This document shows, one piece after another, positions 1 through 10,364 of a stretch of 64,000 bases of DNA (its first letter is position 1; every line of letters begins with the position of its first letter). The notes beneath the pieces were generated by a model, which worked only from the letters and a program-made list of their open reading frames with translations, searched no databases and had not been told where the DNA came from. The stretch is taken from contig NZ_LMUP01000004.1 in the NCBI RefSeq assembly GCF_009765875.1, forward strand, positions 1,279,080 to 1,343,079, written 5' to 3'. Source of the DNA: Pedobacter sp. L105. GTDB lineage: Bacteria; Bacteroidota; Bacteroidia; Sphingobacteriales; Sphingobacteriaceae. A program made the translations under genes and the position numbers.

Positions 1-66
1 AATCATATTGTAGGCAATTCCTCTTAAAAAAGGTACCTCTCTATATTAATTGCAAAAACGCTCTCC

Positions 67-288
67 ATGATTGATCAACGATTTACAGAATTGCTTGGCA
101 GAAAATTATCCAATGAGATTTCAGAAGACGAAAATCAGGAGTTCCTACGCCTCATTAGCGAAAATGAGGTTTACAAAAAGGAATATGAAACCCTGAGCGG
201 TTATTTTCAGGAAAAAGACGAGAAACCGTATGAAAACGCGGCATCTTTATTTCAAAAAATCAAGAACAGAATAAACCCTTCTACATAA
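67..288 (+). CDS. Orphan FecR-type anti-sigma N-terminal domain-like protein (73 aa)
   Basis: The protein is small, charged and has no membrane segment. The first 45 residues (LLGRKLSNEIS followed by acidic residues, then LRLISENEVYKKEYE) resemble the cytoplasmic N-terminal domain of FecR-family anti-sigma factors, which binds an ECF sigma factor. The tail ALFQKIKNRI-like stretch also fits the end of that domain. The usual transmembrane and periplasmic parts are absent: the frame stops and a terminator hairpin follows at once, so this looks like a finished short gene rather than a frameshift. Any partner sigma factor would lie upstream, outside the window. The family call rests on pattern resemblance only; it could also be an unrelated small cytoplasmic protein. 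Confidence 0.45.
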   Translation: MIDQRFTELLGRKLSNEISEDENQEFLRLISENEVYKKEYETLSGYFQEKDEKPYENAASLFQKIKNRINPST

Positions 289-315
289 AAAGCCCCCGGT
301 ATGACCAGGGGCTTT
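289..315. terminator. Bidirectional rho-independent terminator
   Basis: A GC-rich hairpin (AAAGCCCC/GGGGCTTT with GGT/ACC above, one mismatch) flanked by A-runs on the left and T on the right lies between the 73-aa gene and the end of transketolase on the opposite strand. It can serve both convergent units. Confidence 0.8.
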
Positions 316-339
316 ATGATTAATTAACGTTGGTCAATA

Positions 340-2349
340 TTATTTACCCAATAGTGCTTTAGCTTTATTCACTACATTTTCAATAGTAAATCCAAATACT
401 TTATACAGTTCCTCAGCAGGTGCAGATTCCCCAAAAGTGTGCATGGCTATAATATCTCCCTCATCAGTTACATATTTATGCCATCCCAGCGGAGAACCGG
501 TTTCTACAGCCAAACGTTTTCTGATGGCTTTAGGGAATACTGATTCTTTGTAAGCAGCATCCTGTTTCTCAAACAATTCCCATGAAGGCATGCTCACCAC
601 GCGGGCAGCGATTCCTTCTTCTTTCAATTTAGCCTGGGCATCCATGATCAGCGCGACTTCAGAACCTGTAGCCATCAGTATCAATTCTGCATCACCTTCA
701 GCATCAGAAAGAACATAAGCACCTTTCTCCAGATTTTCTGCTTTACCATATTTGTCCTGATCAAGTACTGGCAAACCTTGTCTTGTAAATACCAGCACTA
801 CTGGTCCATCTTTATGTTCCAGCGCTACACGCCATGCATGTGCAGTTTCGTTGGCATCAGCAGGACGGATTACCGTAATATTTGGAATAGAACGCAGAGA
901 GATCAGCTGTTCTACTGGCTGGTGGGTTGTTCCATCCTCTCCCAATCCGATACTATCGTGCGTATATACAAAAATAGGACGGATCTTCATGATCGCAGCC
1001 AAACGGATTGGAGGGCGCATATACTCAGAGAACATCAGGAAAGTTGCCCCAAAAGGAATTACTCCTTTAGTTAATGCCATCCCTACCAGGGCAGAACCCA
1101 TGGCATGCTCACGAATACCAAAGTGGAAATTACGGCCTGTTCTGTCTTCTGGTGTAAATGAAGTATATTTTTTCAGGTTAGTTTCTGTTGATGGGGCTAA
1201 ATCTGCAGCACCACCAATTAATCCAGGAATAACATCTGCTATTGCATTTAACACCTTTCCAGATGCCATACGCGTAGCTATTTTATCTTTTGAAGGCGCA
1301 AAAACAGGTAGGGCATCTTTCCAGTTTGGAGGAAGTTCACCACTTTTTGCCTGCTCATACTCAGCAGCCAGCTCAGGGAACTCTTCTTTATATTTTGCAT
1401 AAAGCTCATCCCATTTCTGGTTTGCTTCAGTTCCTTTTTTTCCTGCAGCCTGATAATATTCGTCTACTTCAGCAGGAACATAAAATGATTTTTCAGGATC
1501 AAAACCAAAAAATTCTTTAACCAGTTTGATCTCATCTGCACCTAGTGGTGAACCATGTGATCCTGCAGTATTTGCTTTATTCGGACTTCCGTAAGCAATT
1601 TGTGTACGGACTTTAATAAGGGAAGGTTTGTTTACTTCTGATTTTGCATTCCGAACAGCATTGATGATCGCTGTGACATCATTTCCATCAGCGATGGTCT
1701 GCACATGCCAGCCATAAGCTTCAAAACGTTTGGCCACATCTTCAGTAAAAGCAATATCAGTATCACCTTCAATAGATATATGGTTATCATCATATAAATA
1801 GATCAGGTTTCCCAGTTCCATATGACCAGCAAGGGAAGCCGCTTCAGAAGTTACGCCCTCCATCATATCACCATCACTGCAGATGGCATAAATCTTATAG
1901 TCGAAAAGGCTATATCCAGGTCTGTTGTATCTTGCTGCCAGATGTTTCTGGGCAATAGCAAAACCAACACCATTGGCAAAACCCTGACCAAGCGGTCCCG
2001 TAGTTACATCAACACCATCAATCAGGCCATATTCAGGGTGACCTGCAGTTTTACTGTTTAATTGACGGAAGCTTTTTAAATCATCCATCGTTACATTAAA
2101 ACCTGTTAAATGCAATAAACTGTATTGTAACATACAGCCATGCCCGGCCGACAAAATAAATCTGTCCCTGTTTACCCAGGAAGGGTTCTTAGGGTTAAAT
2201 TTCATGTAATGAGAGTAAAGCACGTGTCCCATAGGAGCTGCCCCCATAGGCATACCCGGGTGGCCGGAATTAGCTTTTTGAACAGCATCAATAGATAATG
2301 TTCTTACTGTATTTATAGCTAATTCCTCAATGTTATTGTTTGAATCCAT
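340..2349 (-). CDS. tkt: Transketolase
   Basis: Thiamine-diphosphate enzyme that moves two-carbon ketol units between pentose and other sugar phosphates (xylulose 5-P and ribose 5-P to glyceraldehyde 3-P and sedoheptulose 7-P) in the cytoplasm. At 669 aa it is full length. Visible marks are the SGHPG motif (His30), the ThDP/metal motif GDMMEG at residues 160-165 followed by NHISIEG, and the pyrimidine-domain signature with GIREHAMG. It lies 60 nt downstream of galM on the same strand and diverges from araR-araBDA. Transketolase handles the xylulose 5-phosphate made from arabinose, so the pair galM-tkt probably belongs to the arabinose regulon, though a general pentose-phosphate role is equally served. 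Confidence 0.97.
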   Translation of the reverse strand: MDSNNNIEELAINTVRTLSIDAVQKANSGHPGMPMGAAPMGHVLYSHYMKFNPKNPSWVNRDRFILSAGHGCMLQYSLLHLTGFNVTMDDLKSFRQLNSKTAGHPEYGLIDGVDVTTGPLGQGFANGVGFAIAQKHLAARYNRPGYSLFDYKIYAICSDGDMMEGVTSEAASLAGHMELGNLIYLYDDNHISIEGDTDIAFTEDVAKRFEAYGWHVQTIADGNDVTAIINAVRNAKSEVNKPSLIKVRTQIAYGSPNKANTAGSHGSPLGADEIKLVKEFFGFDPEKSFYVPAEVDEYYQAAGKKGTEANQKWDELYAKYKEEFPELAAEYEQAKSGELPPNWKDALPVFAPSKDKIATRMASGKVLNAIADVIPGLIGGAADLAPSTETNLKKYTSFTPEDRTGRNFHFGIREHAMGSALVGMALTKGVIPFGATFLMFSEYMRPPIRLAAIMKIRPIFVYTHDSIGLGEDGTTHQPVEQLISLRSIPNITVIRPADANETAHAWRVALEHKDGPVVLVFTRQGLPVLDQDKYGKAENLEKGAYVLSDAEGDAELILMATGSEVALIMDAQAKLKEEGIAARVVSMPSWELFEKQDAAYKESVFPKAIRKRLAVETGSPLGWHKYVTDEGDIIAMHTFGESAPAEELYKVFGFTIENVVNKAKALLGK

Positions 2350-2409
2350 TTTTAAATGTTTATGATGATGCTTTAATAATATCAGTTCTCCCGATTTGTT
2401 TGCCTGTAA

Positions 2410-3603
2410 TTACTTTTTGACAGAAAATTTATAAACAGTCACAGAATTATAAGCTGTACCAGGCTTCAGCACTGTTGATGGAAAAGCAGGCTGGTTCGGC
2501 GAATCCGGAAAATGTTGTGTCTCTAAACAGAACGCAGAACGATAGCCATAAGTTGCATTTCCTTTACCATAATTCATTTTATCCGTTAAAAAGTTACCAC
2601 TGTAAAATTGAATGCCCGGCTCTTCAGTTAACACTTCCATAACAATACCTGTTTTTGCACTGCTCACCGTAACCGCTTTACGCAAGCCTGTTCCTTTTCT
2701 TAGCACCCAGTTATGGTCGTATCCTTTTCCGTTTTTCAATTGCGGATCTGTATCATTGATATTGGCACCAATCAGCTTGGCTTTAGTAAAGTCAAACGGA
2801 GTACCAGCCACTTTCTCTAATTTACCAGTCGGTATAGAAGTACTGTCTATAGGTACATATTCATCAGCTTCCATGGTAAGCAGGTGATCGGTGATGGTTT
2901 TATCCCCTGCCCCGTTTAAGTTGAAATAAGCATGATTCGTTAAATTGATCACTGTAGCTTTATCTGTGGTTGCATGATAATTGATCTTCAAAGAATGATC
3001 TTCCTGAAGGGTATAAATAACTTTTACATTTAAATTCCCAGGATAACCGGCTTCCCCATCTTTAGAAAAATAATTCAATTCTAAAGTATGGTCGTCAAGC
3101 TGTTTGCTATCCCATACTTTCCCGAAGAATCCATCAAAACCACCATGCAATGTATTCTTTCCATCATTGATCTGTAGCTGATAAGCTTTACCTTCTAGTG
3201 TAAATTTACCCTTAGCTATTCTGTTGCCATATCGCCCAATCAGGGCACCAAAGAAAGACTGCTCTTTACGCTGGTAAGATTTCAAACTATCATGTCCCAG
3301 AATCACATCTACCGGCTGATCTTTATTATCTTTGACCAGCAGCGAAACCAATCTTCCGCCAAAATTAGTTATAGCAACCTGATCTCCGCTTTTATTTTTC
3401 AATACATATAAATGGACTTTCTTGTTGTCTACAGTACTGGTAAAAGCAGCAGAATCGGGAACCTTAGCTGCAGGGGCAGTAGTTACAGTTGTTGTGGTTA
3501 CCGAGTCTGTCGAAACCGTTTTTTTTGTGGATGAAGAATTGCAGCTTCCCAGTATGCCAGAAACCAGGAGCAATGCAAGAAATAAATTTTGATTCGTTTT
3601 CAT
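2410..3603 (-). CDS. galM: Aldose 1-epimerase (mutarotase), lipoprotein
   Basis: Interconverts alpha and beta anomers of aldoses, here probably L-arabinose or galactose released outside the cytoplasm. The N-terminus is a type II signal peptide with lipobox LGSC (Cys21), followed by a Ser/Thr-rich linker, so the enzyme is membrane-anchored in the envelope. The mutarotase fold spans about residues 60-395, with the catalytic histidine in LTNHAYFNL and the catalytic glutamate in CLETQHFPDSPN. Length 397 aa is normal for the lipoprotein form common in Bacteroidota. It is the first gene of a probable galM-tkt operon, divergent from araR across 145 bp. Confidence 0.93.
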   Translation of the reverse strand: MKTNQNLFLALLLVSGILGSCNSSSTKKTVSTDSVTTTTVTTAPAAKVPDSAAFTSTVDNKKVHLYVLKNKSGDQVAITNFGGRLVSLLVKDNKDQPVDVILGHDSLKSYQRKEQSFFGALIGRYGNRIAKGKFTLEGKAYQLQINDGKNTLHGGFDGFFGKVWDSKQLDDHTLELNYFSKDGEAGYPGNLNVKVIYTLQEDHSLKINYHATTDKATVINLTNHAYFNLNGAGDKTITDHLLTMEADEYVPIDSTSIPTGKLEKVAGTPFDFTKAKLIGANINDTDPQLKNGKGYDHNWVLRKGTGLRKAVTVSSAKTGIVMEVLTEEPGIQFYSGNFLTDKMNYGKGNATYGYRSAFCLETQHFPDSPNQPAFPSTVLKPGTAYNSVTVYKFSVKK

Positions 3604-3667
3604 ATTTATATTTACAGTTTATATATAGTCAATACCAAAGTAGATAAAATTATATTAACCGTCAAAA

Positions 3668-3733
3668 CAACGATTAATATTATCTCAGTAAAATTTGTAG
3701 TGATAAATCTTTTACTTAATATTATCAACGATT
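3668..3733. promoter_or_regulatory. Paired direct repeats in the galM/araR divergent promoter region
   Basis: An 11-bp motif TTAATATTATC occurs at 3674-3684 and again at 3716-3726, 42 bp apart start to start (four helical turns). A second motif CAACGATT occurs at 3668-3675 and 3726-3733. Exact repeats spaced by whole turns between a regulator gene and the divergent operon suggest operator sites, most simply for AraR. The assignment is inference. Confidence 0.45.
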
Positions 3734-3748
3734 CCTAAAATACGTTTA

Positions 3749-4456
3749 ATGATTGAAAACACAATAGAAACAAAAATGTTGGTTGCAGTAGACTGCATTA
3801 TTTTTGGGTTTGATGGCGAGAATTTAAAGATCCTGCTCATTAAAAGAGGATTTGAACCAGAGAAGGACAAATGGAGTTTAATGGGCGGTTTTACTCAATC
3901 CAACGAGAGTTTGGATGAAGCCGCCAATAAAATCCTGCTACAATTAACGGGATTAGATGGGGTTTACCTGGAACAGTTGCACGCTTTTGGAAATCCATCC
4001 AGAGATCCGATGGAACGTATTATTTCTGTTGCATATTTTGCACTGATCGATATCCACAAGTATGAAACACAAATTAGTGACAGGTATCATGCAGAATGGT
4101 TTCTAATAAATGAAATGCCTAAGCTGATTTTTGATCATGGCGAAATGGTAGAAATTGCCAAACAAAAAATAAGATATAAAGCCGCCTTACATCCGCTCCT
4201 TTTTGAACTTTTACCACGAAAGTTTACCATCCCTCAGCTGCAAAGTTTGTATGAAGGGGTGTACAATACGAAGATCGATAACAGAAATTTTATCAGGAAA
4301 CTAACCTCCACCGGACTGCTCATTAAACTGGAAGAAAAGGATAAGTCAAATTCAAAAAAGGGTGCCTTTTATTTTAAATTGGATAAGAAAAAATATAAAG
4401 CAAAATTCCAGGCCTTTCTCAATTTTATCCCTAACCCCGAAAACTTAATTAGTTGA
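3749..4456 (+). CDS. araR: Nudix-type transcriptional regulator of L-arabinose genes (AraR)
   Basis: The N-terminal part (residues 10-150) is a Nudix fold and the C-terminal part (about 155-235) a winged-helix DNA-binding region rich in lysine, the architecture of the NrtR-related regulators. The Nudix box (residues 46-69) begins MGGFTQSNESLDEAA but then reads NKILLQLTG where the catalytic REUXEE signature should be, so hydrolase activity is probably lost. In Bacteroidota such proteins are known as AraR, repressors released by L-arabinose. The position directly before araB-araD-araA and facing galM-tkt supports that role. It has its own start 183 bp upstream of araB, and exact direct repeats precede it. 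Confidence 0.85.
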   Translation: MIENTIETKMLVAVDCIIFGFDGENLKILLIKRGFEPEKDKWSLMGGFTQSNESLDEAANKILLQLTGLDGVYLEQLHAFGNPSRDPMERIISVAYFALIDIHKYETQISDRYHAEWFLINEMPKLIFDHGEMVEIAKQKIRYKAALHPLLFELLPRKFTIPQLQSLYEGVYNTKIDNRNFIRKLTSTGLLIKLEEKDKSNSKKGAFYFKLDKKKYKAKFQAFLNFIPNPENLIS

Positions 4457-4638
4457 GATTTTAGTCCTTTAAGAGTCTTCTACGCCTAGTAACAGTGGAG
4501 CTGTTAGAAGTATATCTACCACTTGAAGAGCACTATAAACTCATGATTTTCAGCGTAACAAAATTTTTAATCACTAAAAATTTCTAATATATTTCATTTA
4601 TAAAATAAATAAACGTTAATTAGACATTTATCTATTTT

Positions 4639-6321
4639 ATGAAACCAAATATATACGTTATTGGAGTGGATTACGGATCAGACTCAGTTCGATCTGTATT
4701 GGTCAACGCGGAAAATGGTGAAGAAATCGCTTCTTCAGTTTTTAATTATCCGCGATGGCAAAAAGGATTATTCTGTGATCCTTCAATCAATCAGTTCAGA
4801 CAGCATCCTCTGGATTATATGGAGGGACTGGAATATACAATTAAAACCTGTTTACAAAAAGCAGGCGGCCAGGTTGCTGCAGATGCAGTAAAAGCAATTG
4901 CTGTGGATACAACAGGCTCTACTCCTGTTGCGGTCAACGAAACAGGTACGCCACTGGCACTACTCCCGGAATTTCAGGATAACCCACATGCTATGTTTGT
5001 GCTTTGGAAAGATCATACCGGGATAAAAGAGGCTGCGCAGATTAACGAACATGCATCAAAATACGATATTAATTATCTGGACTATTGCGGCGGCATTTAC
5101 TCTTCAGAATGGTTCTGGGCCAAACTGCTGAGAACTCTTCGTACCGATGAAAAGGTCAGAGCTGCCTGTTATTCCTGGGTAGAACACTGTGACTGGATCC
5201 CTTTTTTGCTTACAGGAGGCACTGATGCCAAAGAAATGAAACGCAGCCGCTGTGCTGCCGGCCATAAAGCTTTATGGGCAGAAGAATTTGATGGCTTACC
5301 ACCAAATGATTTCTTTACCGCCCTTGATCCTTTACTGGATGGATACACCTCACGCTTATTTAAGGAAACTTATACTTCTGATGTTCCCGCTGGCTTTTTA
5401 AGCCAGGAATGGGCAGATAAACTGGGGCTCAGCACTTCGGTTGTGGTTGGCGTTGGTGCTTTTGATGCCCATATGGGTGCCGTAGGCGGACAAATTGAGC
5501 CTTACCACCTGAGTAAGGTAATGGGTACTTCCACTTGTGATATACTAGTAACCCCAATGGCCGATATGGACGGCAAGCTAATCAAAGGGATTTGCGGACA
5601 GGTAAATGGCTCTGTCATTCCCGGTATGATGGGCCTGGAAGCAGGGCAATCTGCTTTCGGAGATACTTATGCCTGGTTAAAAAACATACTGGCCTGGCCG
5701 CTAAAAAACCTGCTGCTGCAATCTGCTGTGATCGACGAAGCAACAGCAAATGCCCTGCAGGAGGAAATGCTGGACAAGATCATTCCTGAACTGAGTAAGC
5801 AAGCGGCCTTGCTGCCTAAAAATAATGATGATGAACTGGGGATCGACTGGTTTAACGGAAGACGAACCCCCGATGCCAATCAGGAACTTAAAGGAGCCCT
5901 AAGCAATCTCGATCTGGGTACAGATGCACCGCGCTTGTTCAGGGCACTGGCCGAAGCAACCTGTTTTGGTGCTAAAAATATAGTAGACCGCTTCATTTCT
6001 GAAGGGATTCCTGTAGAGGGGATTATCGGTATCGGTGGAGTGGCAAAAAAATCACCTTACATCATGCAAATGATGGCCGATGTATTGAATATGCCTATCC
6101 GTATTCACCAGTTTGAGCACACCTGCGCTTTAGGCGCGGCGATGTTTGCTGCCGTAGTTGGAGGAGTTTATCCTACTGTTGAAGCAGCGATGATAGGAAT
6201 GGGTCGCGGCTTCGATGCAGAATATCACCCTGTAGCGGAAAACGTAACATATTACGCCGCACGCTTTCCACATTACAAGGCTTTAGGAAATTACATCGAG
6301 CAACACCCAAATCATAGCTAA
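4639..6321 (+). CDS. araB: Ribulokinase (FGGY family)
   Basis: Phosphorylates L-ribulose to L-ribulose 5-phosphate, the second step of arabinose breakdown. The 560-aa length matches bacterial AraB. The phosphate-binding motif GVDYGSDSVRSVL is at residues 9-21, the substrate-region motif GVGAFDAHMGAVGG near 272-285, and the C-terminal FGGY signature region (GIGGVAKKSPYIMQMMADVL) near 460-482. It is followed by araD after 51 nt. The 182-bp leader before it is AT-rich and would hold the promoter and AraR sites; no exact TAnnTTTG element was seen there. Confidence 0.97.
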   Translation: MKPNIYVIGVDYGSDSVRSVLVNAENGEEIASSVFNYPRWQKGLFCDPSINQFRQHPLDYMEGLEYTIKTCLQKAGGQVAADAVKAIAVDTTGSTPVAVNETGTPLALLPEFQDNPHAMFVLWKDHTGIKEAAQINEHASKYDINYLDYCGGIYSSEWFWAKLLRTLRTDEKVRAACYSWVEHCDWIPFLLTGGTDAKEMKRSRCAAGHKALWAEEFDGLPPNDFFTALDPLLDGYTSRLFKETYTSDVPAGFLSQEWADKLGLSTSVVVGVGAFDAHMGAVGGQIEPYHLSKVMGTSTCDILVTPMADMDGKLIKGICGQVNGSVIPGMMGLEAGQSAFGDTYAWLKNILAWPLKNLLLQSAVIDEATANALQEEMLDKIIPELSKQAALLPKNNDDELGIDWFNGRRTPDANQELKGALSNLDLGTDAPRLFRALAEATCFGAKNIVDRFISEGIPVEGIIGIGGVAKKSPYIMQMMADVLNMPIRIHQFEHTCALGAAMFAAVVGGVYPTVEAAMIGMGRGFDAEYHPVAENVTYYAARFPHYKALGNYIEQHPNHS

Positions 6322-6372
6322 TAAGTAACCGAGCCTGCGAGCTCATGAATGCCACTAAAACAATAAAAGCTA

Positions 6373-7071
6373 ATGAATAACTATCATGATATTAGAGAAA
6401 AGGCATACATAGCCAATATGCAACTGCCTAAACTGGGACTGGTGCTTTTCACCTTTGGAAATGCCAGTGCTGCCGATAGGGAGAATAAAGTATTTGCCAT
6501 TAAACCAAGCGGTGTTCCTTACGAAGAACTGTCGCCGGAGAACATGGTGATCGTAGATTTTGATGGCAACACTGTGGAAGGTAATTTAAGGCCTTCCTCA
6601 GACACCAAAACACATGCGGTATTGTACAAACACTGGGAAAACATCGGCGGTATAGTACATACCCATTCCACTTATGGAACAGCATGGGCGCAATCGTTAA
6701 AGTCAATTCCGGTTTATGGAACAACCCATGCAGATCATACCACGGCAGCTATCCCCTGTGCCCCTCCTATGAGAGACGAAAAGATTAAAGGCAACTATGA
6801 GTATGAAACTGGTTTCCAGATCATGGAGCACCTTACCGAACTGGGCTTAAGTTATACGGAAGTAGAGATGATCCTGGTGGGTAACCATGCGCCTTTCACC
6901 TGGGGGAAAACTGCAGACAAAGCAGTATACAACAGCGCAGTAGTAGAAGAACTGGCAAAAATGGCCTTCCTTACAGAACAGATCAGAAATGATGTGCGCC
7001 CGATGAAAGATGCTTTGATAAAAAAACATTACGATAGAAAACACGGAGTAGATTCCTATTACGGTCAATAA
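6373..7071 (+). CDS. araD: L-ribulose-5-phosphate 4-epimerase
   Basis: Class II aldolase-family zinc enzyme that converts L-ribulose 5-phosphate to D-xylulose 5-phosphate, the third arabinose step. At 232 aa it matches the family. Zinc-binding histidines are visible at His96 and His98 (IVHTHSTYG) and His172 (GNHAPFTWG), and the [12 protein letters not shown] segment is typical of AraD. It sits between araB and araA; only 10 nt separate its stop from the araA start, so the three are surely one transcript. Confidence 0.97.
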   Translation: MNNYHDIREKAYIANMQLPKLGLVLFTFGNASAADRENKVFAIKPSGVPYEELSPENMVIVDFDGNTVEGNLRPSSDTKTHAVLYKHWENIGGIVHTHSTYGTAWAQSLKSIPVYGTTHADHTTAAIPCAPPMRDEKIKGNYEYETGFQIMEHLTELGLSYTEVEMILVGNHAPFTWGKTADKAVYNSAVVEELAKMAFLTEQIRNDVRPMKDALIKKHYDRKHGVDSYYGQ

Positions 7072-7081
7072 ACGAAAAACT

Positions 7082-8587
7082 ATGACAACCAACCTTAAAC
7101 AACTAGAAGCCTGGTTCATTACCGGAAGCCAGCATTTATACGGAGAAGAAACCTTAAGACAAGTAGCCGAACACTCCCAGCAAATTGCCCGTGCTTTAAA
7201 CGACTCACCGCAAATCCCGGTAAAGATTGTTTTTAAACCGACCGTAAAAACTTCCGAAGAAATCTATCAGATCTGCCAGGAAGCCAATACTGCAGAAAAC
7301 TGTATTGGTATCATCGCCTGGATGCATACTTTTTCCCCGGCAAAAATGTGGATTGGCGGATTAAAAATCCTGCAAAAACCATTGCTTCACCTCCATACTC
7401 AATTCAACCGCGATATTCCATGGAGCACCATGGATATGGATTTCATGAACCTGAACCAAAGTGCACATGGAGACCGTGAGTTTGGTTTCATTGTTTCCCG
7501 CATGCGCATCAACCGTAAGGTAGTAGCAGGACATTGGGAAGATCCTGAAGTGCGTGAAAGTGTGAATACCTGGCTAAGGGCTGCTGCCGGCTGGTTTGAC
7601 CTGCAAGGCGCTAAATTTGCACGTTTTGGCGATAACATGCGTAATGTTGCCGTAACCGAAGGGGACAAAGTTGAAGCGGAAATAAAATTCGGCTACTCAG
7701 TAAATACCTATGGCATTGGCGATCTGGTAGCAGTGATCAACCAAAGCCTGGATACTGATATTGATAAACTGGTAAAAGAATATGCCGACAGCTACCAGCT
7801 GGCCGAAACGCTAAAAAAAGGCGGCGCACAACATGCTTCTCTGAGAGAAGCCGCCAAAATAGAATTGGGATTGCGCAGCTTCCTGGAGCAGGGTAATTTC
7901 AAAGGTTTTTCAGATACTTTTGAAGATCTGCATGGTATGAGCCAGCTTCCTGGTATTGCAGTGCAACGCCTGATGAGTGAGGGGTATGGTTTTGCAGGAG
8001 AGGGCGACTGGAAAACAGCTGTCCTGGTAAGGACCATGAAAGTTATGGGAAGCGGTCTTGATGGTGCCAATGCATTCATGGAAGATTATACTTATCATTT
8101 TGAACCTAAAAACTCATTTGTATTGGGCTCACACATGCTTGAAGTTGATGTGGCTTTAGCTAAAGGACCTGTTAAATGTGAAATACATCCTTTAGGGATT
8201 GGCGGCAAAGCCGATCCTGTGAGATTGATCTTTGATGCTGCAAATGGCCCCGCGCTGAATGCTTCTATTATTGATATGGGAAACAGGTTCCGTATGCTGG
8301 TTAACATTGTAGATGGGGTAGATGAAAAACATGAACTGCCTAAATTGCCTGTTGCCCGTGTATTATGGAAACCACAACCAGATATGAAAACCGGATGCGC
8401 AGCATGGATCTATGCGGGCGGTGCACATCATACCTGCTACAGTCAGAATTTAACGGCCGAACACCTGACAGATTTTGCAGATATCGCAGGAATTGAGTAT
8501 GTTGGCATTGATAATCAAACTACCATAAATCAGTTACGTAATGAATTAAAGTGGAATGAGGTCTACTACCAGTTAAACAAACATTAG
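7082..8587 (+). CDS. araA: L-arabinose isomerase
   Basis: Isomerises L-arabinose to L-ribulose, the entry step. At 501 aa it is the standard length. The metal-binding and catalytic residues expected from the E. coli enzyme are present: Glu307 (FAGEGDWKT), Glu334 ([11 protein letters not shown]), His351 (GSHMLEVD) and His449/His450 (GGAHHTCYS). The protein is cytoplasmic, normally a hexamer. It follows araD closely and precedes the symporter by 32 nt, completing the araBDA-transporter operon. Confidence 0.98.
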   Translation: MTTNLKQLEAWFITGSQHLYGEETLRQVAEHSQQIARALNDSPQIPVKIVFKPTVKTSEEIYQICQEANTAENCIGIIAWMHTFSPAKMWIGGLKILQKPLLHLHTQFNRDIPWSTMDMDFMNLNQSAHGDREFGFIVSRMRINRKVVAGHWEDPEVRESVNTWLRAAAGWFDLQGAKFARFGDNMRNVAVTEGDKVEAEIKFGYSVNTYGIGDLVAVINQSLDTDIDKLVKEYADSYQLAETLKKGGAQHASLREAAKIELGLRSFLEQGNFKGFSDTFEDLHGMSQLPGIAVQRLMSEGYGFAGEGDWKTAVLVRTMKVMGSGLDGANAFMEDYTYHFEPKNSFVLGSHMLEVDVALAKGPVKCEIHPLGIGGKADPVRLIFDAANGPALNASIIDMGNRFRMLVNIVDGVDEKHELPKLPVARVLWKPQPDMKTGCAAWIYAGGAHHTCYSQNLTAEHLTDFADIAGIEYVGIDNQTTINQLRNELKWNEVYYQLNKH

Positions 8588-8619
8588 TCACATAAAATAC
8601 CCTAACCAAATATAAAATT

Positions 8620-10305
8620 ATGACCAATAGTTTAGCAACTACAGATTATGTAGTTTTTATCATTTATTTTTTAGCAGTTTCCCTGTATGGATACTCCATC
8701 TATCACAAACGGCAAAAGAATGAACAAGATGCCAAAGCATTCTTCCTGGCAGAGGGTACACTGACCTGGTGGGCTATAGGAGCATCCCTCATTGCATCCA
8801 ACATTTCCGCAGAACAGTTCATCGGAATGAGTGGTGAGGGATTCTTCCTTGGGGTTGCCGTAGCCGCTTACGAGTGGATAGCGGCCATCGCGCTGATAAT
8901 CGTAGCCGTATGGTTTATACCAGTATATCTTAAAAACAAGATTTATACAATGCCTCAGTTCTTAAAAACAAGGTATAATGAATCTGTCGCACTGATCATG
9001 GCTATCTTTTGGTTGTTCCTGTATGTTTTTGTAAACCTTACCTCCATCTTGTACCTGGGTGCTGTAGCAATTAACGGGCTAACCGGCGGGCAATACCTGC
9101 ATGTGATCATGATTGGACTGGCTGTTTTCGCCCTGTTTATTGCCATGGGAGGAATGAAAGTGGTAGCCTATACCGATGTGATACAGGTAGCTGTACTCAT
9201 CTTCGGGGGACTGGTAACCAGTTATATCGCCCTGACCGTTGTTGGGCAGAAGTTTGGTGTTGGCAGCAATGCCATAGCGGGTTTTAAAGTTTTAATGGAT
9301 CAGGCTCCTGAACATTTTAAGATGATCATTCCCCGGCCAACGGCTACTTCCACTCAAAATGAAATCAGTAAATATCTAACGTTCCCGGGTCTGATGTCTT
9401 ACCTTGCAGGGATCTGGATCATCAACCTAAACTACTGGGGCTGTAACCAATACATCACACAAAGGGCATTGGGTGCAGATCTTCAAACTGCAAGAACAGG
9501 TATCCTGTTTGCAGGACTATTAAAATTATTAATGCCTGTAATCGTGATGCTGCCTGGTATTGCAGCTTATGTATTGTATGCCAAAGGATATCTTCCACAG
9601 CTGATTGGCGGTAAAGATGGTGCATACTCTGCCATATTGACCTTTTTACCAACCGGATTAAAAGGGCTATCTGTAGCAGCATTGACCGCAGCTATTGTAG
9701 CTTCGCTGGCTGGCAAGGTAAATAGTATCTCTACTATTTTCACATTGGATGTTTATTCAAAATATTTCCAAAAAGATACCGATCAAAAAAGCCTGGTTTT
9801 TGTAGGCAAAGCAACAGTTGTCATCGGACTGGTCCTTGCGGTTCTTTTTACCTGGAACGACTTATTGGGTATTGGCGGTGTAGGTGGTTTCACCTATATC
9901 CAGAAATACACAGGTTTTATTAGTCCCGGCGTATTCGCCATGTTCTTCCTGGGAATGTTCTGGAAAAGGACTACTGGTGCGGCAGCTATCGCAGGTGTAA
10001 TTGCAGGTTTCCTGTTCTCGGTTTTCTTTAACGAATTTGCCCCTGCTGTAATGGGGCATGAAACGATCCTGTATACTGCTTATCCTAACGGCGCAGGAGG
10101 ATATGAAATTCCATTCCACATTTGCATGGGTCTATCTTTCGGGTTTACCATGCTGATCATGGTGATCATGAGTTTTGCAGGACCAAAAATTAATCCTAAA
10201 GCGTTTGAACTGGATAAAAGCATGTTTAAGGTTACACCGCAAACTATGGCTTTAATCATTTTAACCCTTTTAATTATTACTGCTTTATACGTGAAATTCT
10301 GGTAA
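8620..10305 (+). CDS. Sodium/solute symporter, probable L-arabinose transporter
   Basis: A 561-aa inner-membrane protein of the sodium:solute symporter (SSS, SGLT-like) family with about 14 hydrophobic segments. The SGLT-type N-terminal motif (WWAIGASLIASNISAEQFIG, near residues 47-66) and the conserved region GLKGLSVAALTAAIVASLAGKVNS (beginning near residue 346) are visible. Sugar-type SSS members are the usual arabinose importers of Bacteroidota, and this gene ends the araBDA operon just before a bidirectional terminator. Substrate is inferred from position: galactose, glucose or another pentose cannot be excluded by sequence alone. Confidence 0.88.
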   Translation: MTNSLATTDYVVFIIYFLAVSLYGYSIYHKRQKNEQDAKAFFLAEGTLTWWAIGASLIASNISAEQFIGMSGEGFFLGVAVAAYEWIAAIALIIVAVWFIPVYLKNKIYTMPQFLKTRYNESVALIMAIFWLFLYVFVNLTSILYLGAVAINGLTGGQYLHVIMIGLAVFALFIAMGGMKVVAYTDVIQVAVLIFGGLVTSYIALTVVGQKFGVGSNAIAGFKVLMDQAPEHFKMIIPRPTATSTQNEISKYLTFPGLMSYLAGIWIINLNYWGCNQYITQRALGADLQTARTGILFAGLLKLLMPVIVMLPGIAAYVLYAKGYLPQLIGGKDGAYSAILTFLPTGLKGLSVAALTAAIVASLAGKVNSISTIFTLDVYSKYFQKDTDQKSLVFVGKATVVIGLVLAVLFTWNDLLGIGGVGGFTYIQKYTGFISPGVFAMFFLGMFWKRTTGAAAIAGVIAGFLFSVFFNEFAPAVMGHETILYTAYPNGAGGYEIPFHICMGLSFGFTMLIMVIMSFAGPKINPKAFELDKSMFKVTPQTMALIILTLLIITALYVKFW

Positions 10306-10322
10306 ATAAATGTGTGTTTTAA

Positions 10323-10360
10323 AAAAGCCTCCTCTGATTTAAGGTCAGCAGGAGGCTTTT
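10323..10360. terminator. Bidirectional terminator between the arabinose and rhamnosidase operons
   Basis: AAAAGCCTCC at 10323-10332 pairs with GGAGGCTTTT at 10351-10360, with a smaller CTGA/TCAG pairing inside. A-run and T-run flank the stem, suiting termination from both convergent operons. Confidence 0.85.
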
Positions 10361-10364
10361 ATAT

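Noticed and set aside
851..1402. Long open frame (183 codons) on the plus strand
   Set aside because: It lies wholly antisense to transketolase, has no family resemblance and no start context; it follows from codon bias of the real gene.
4477..4510. Hairpin after araR (CTTCT/AGAAG and AACAG/CTGTT)
   Set aside because: Weak split stem with no T-run; not enough for a terminator or riboswitch.
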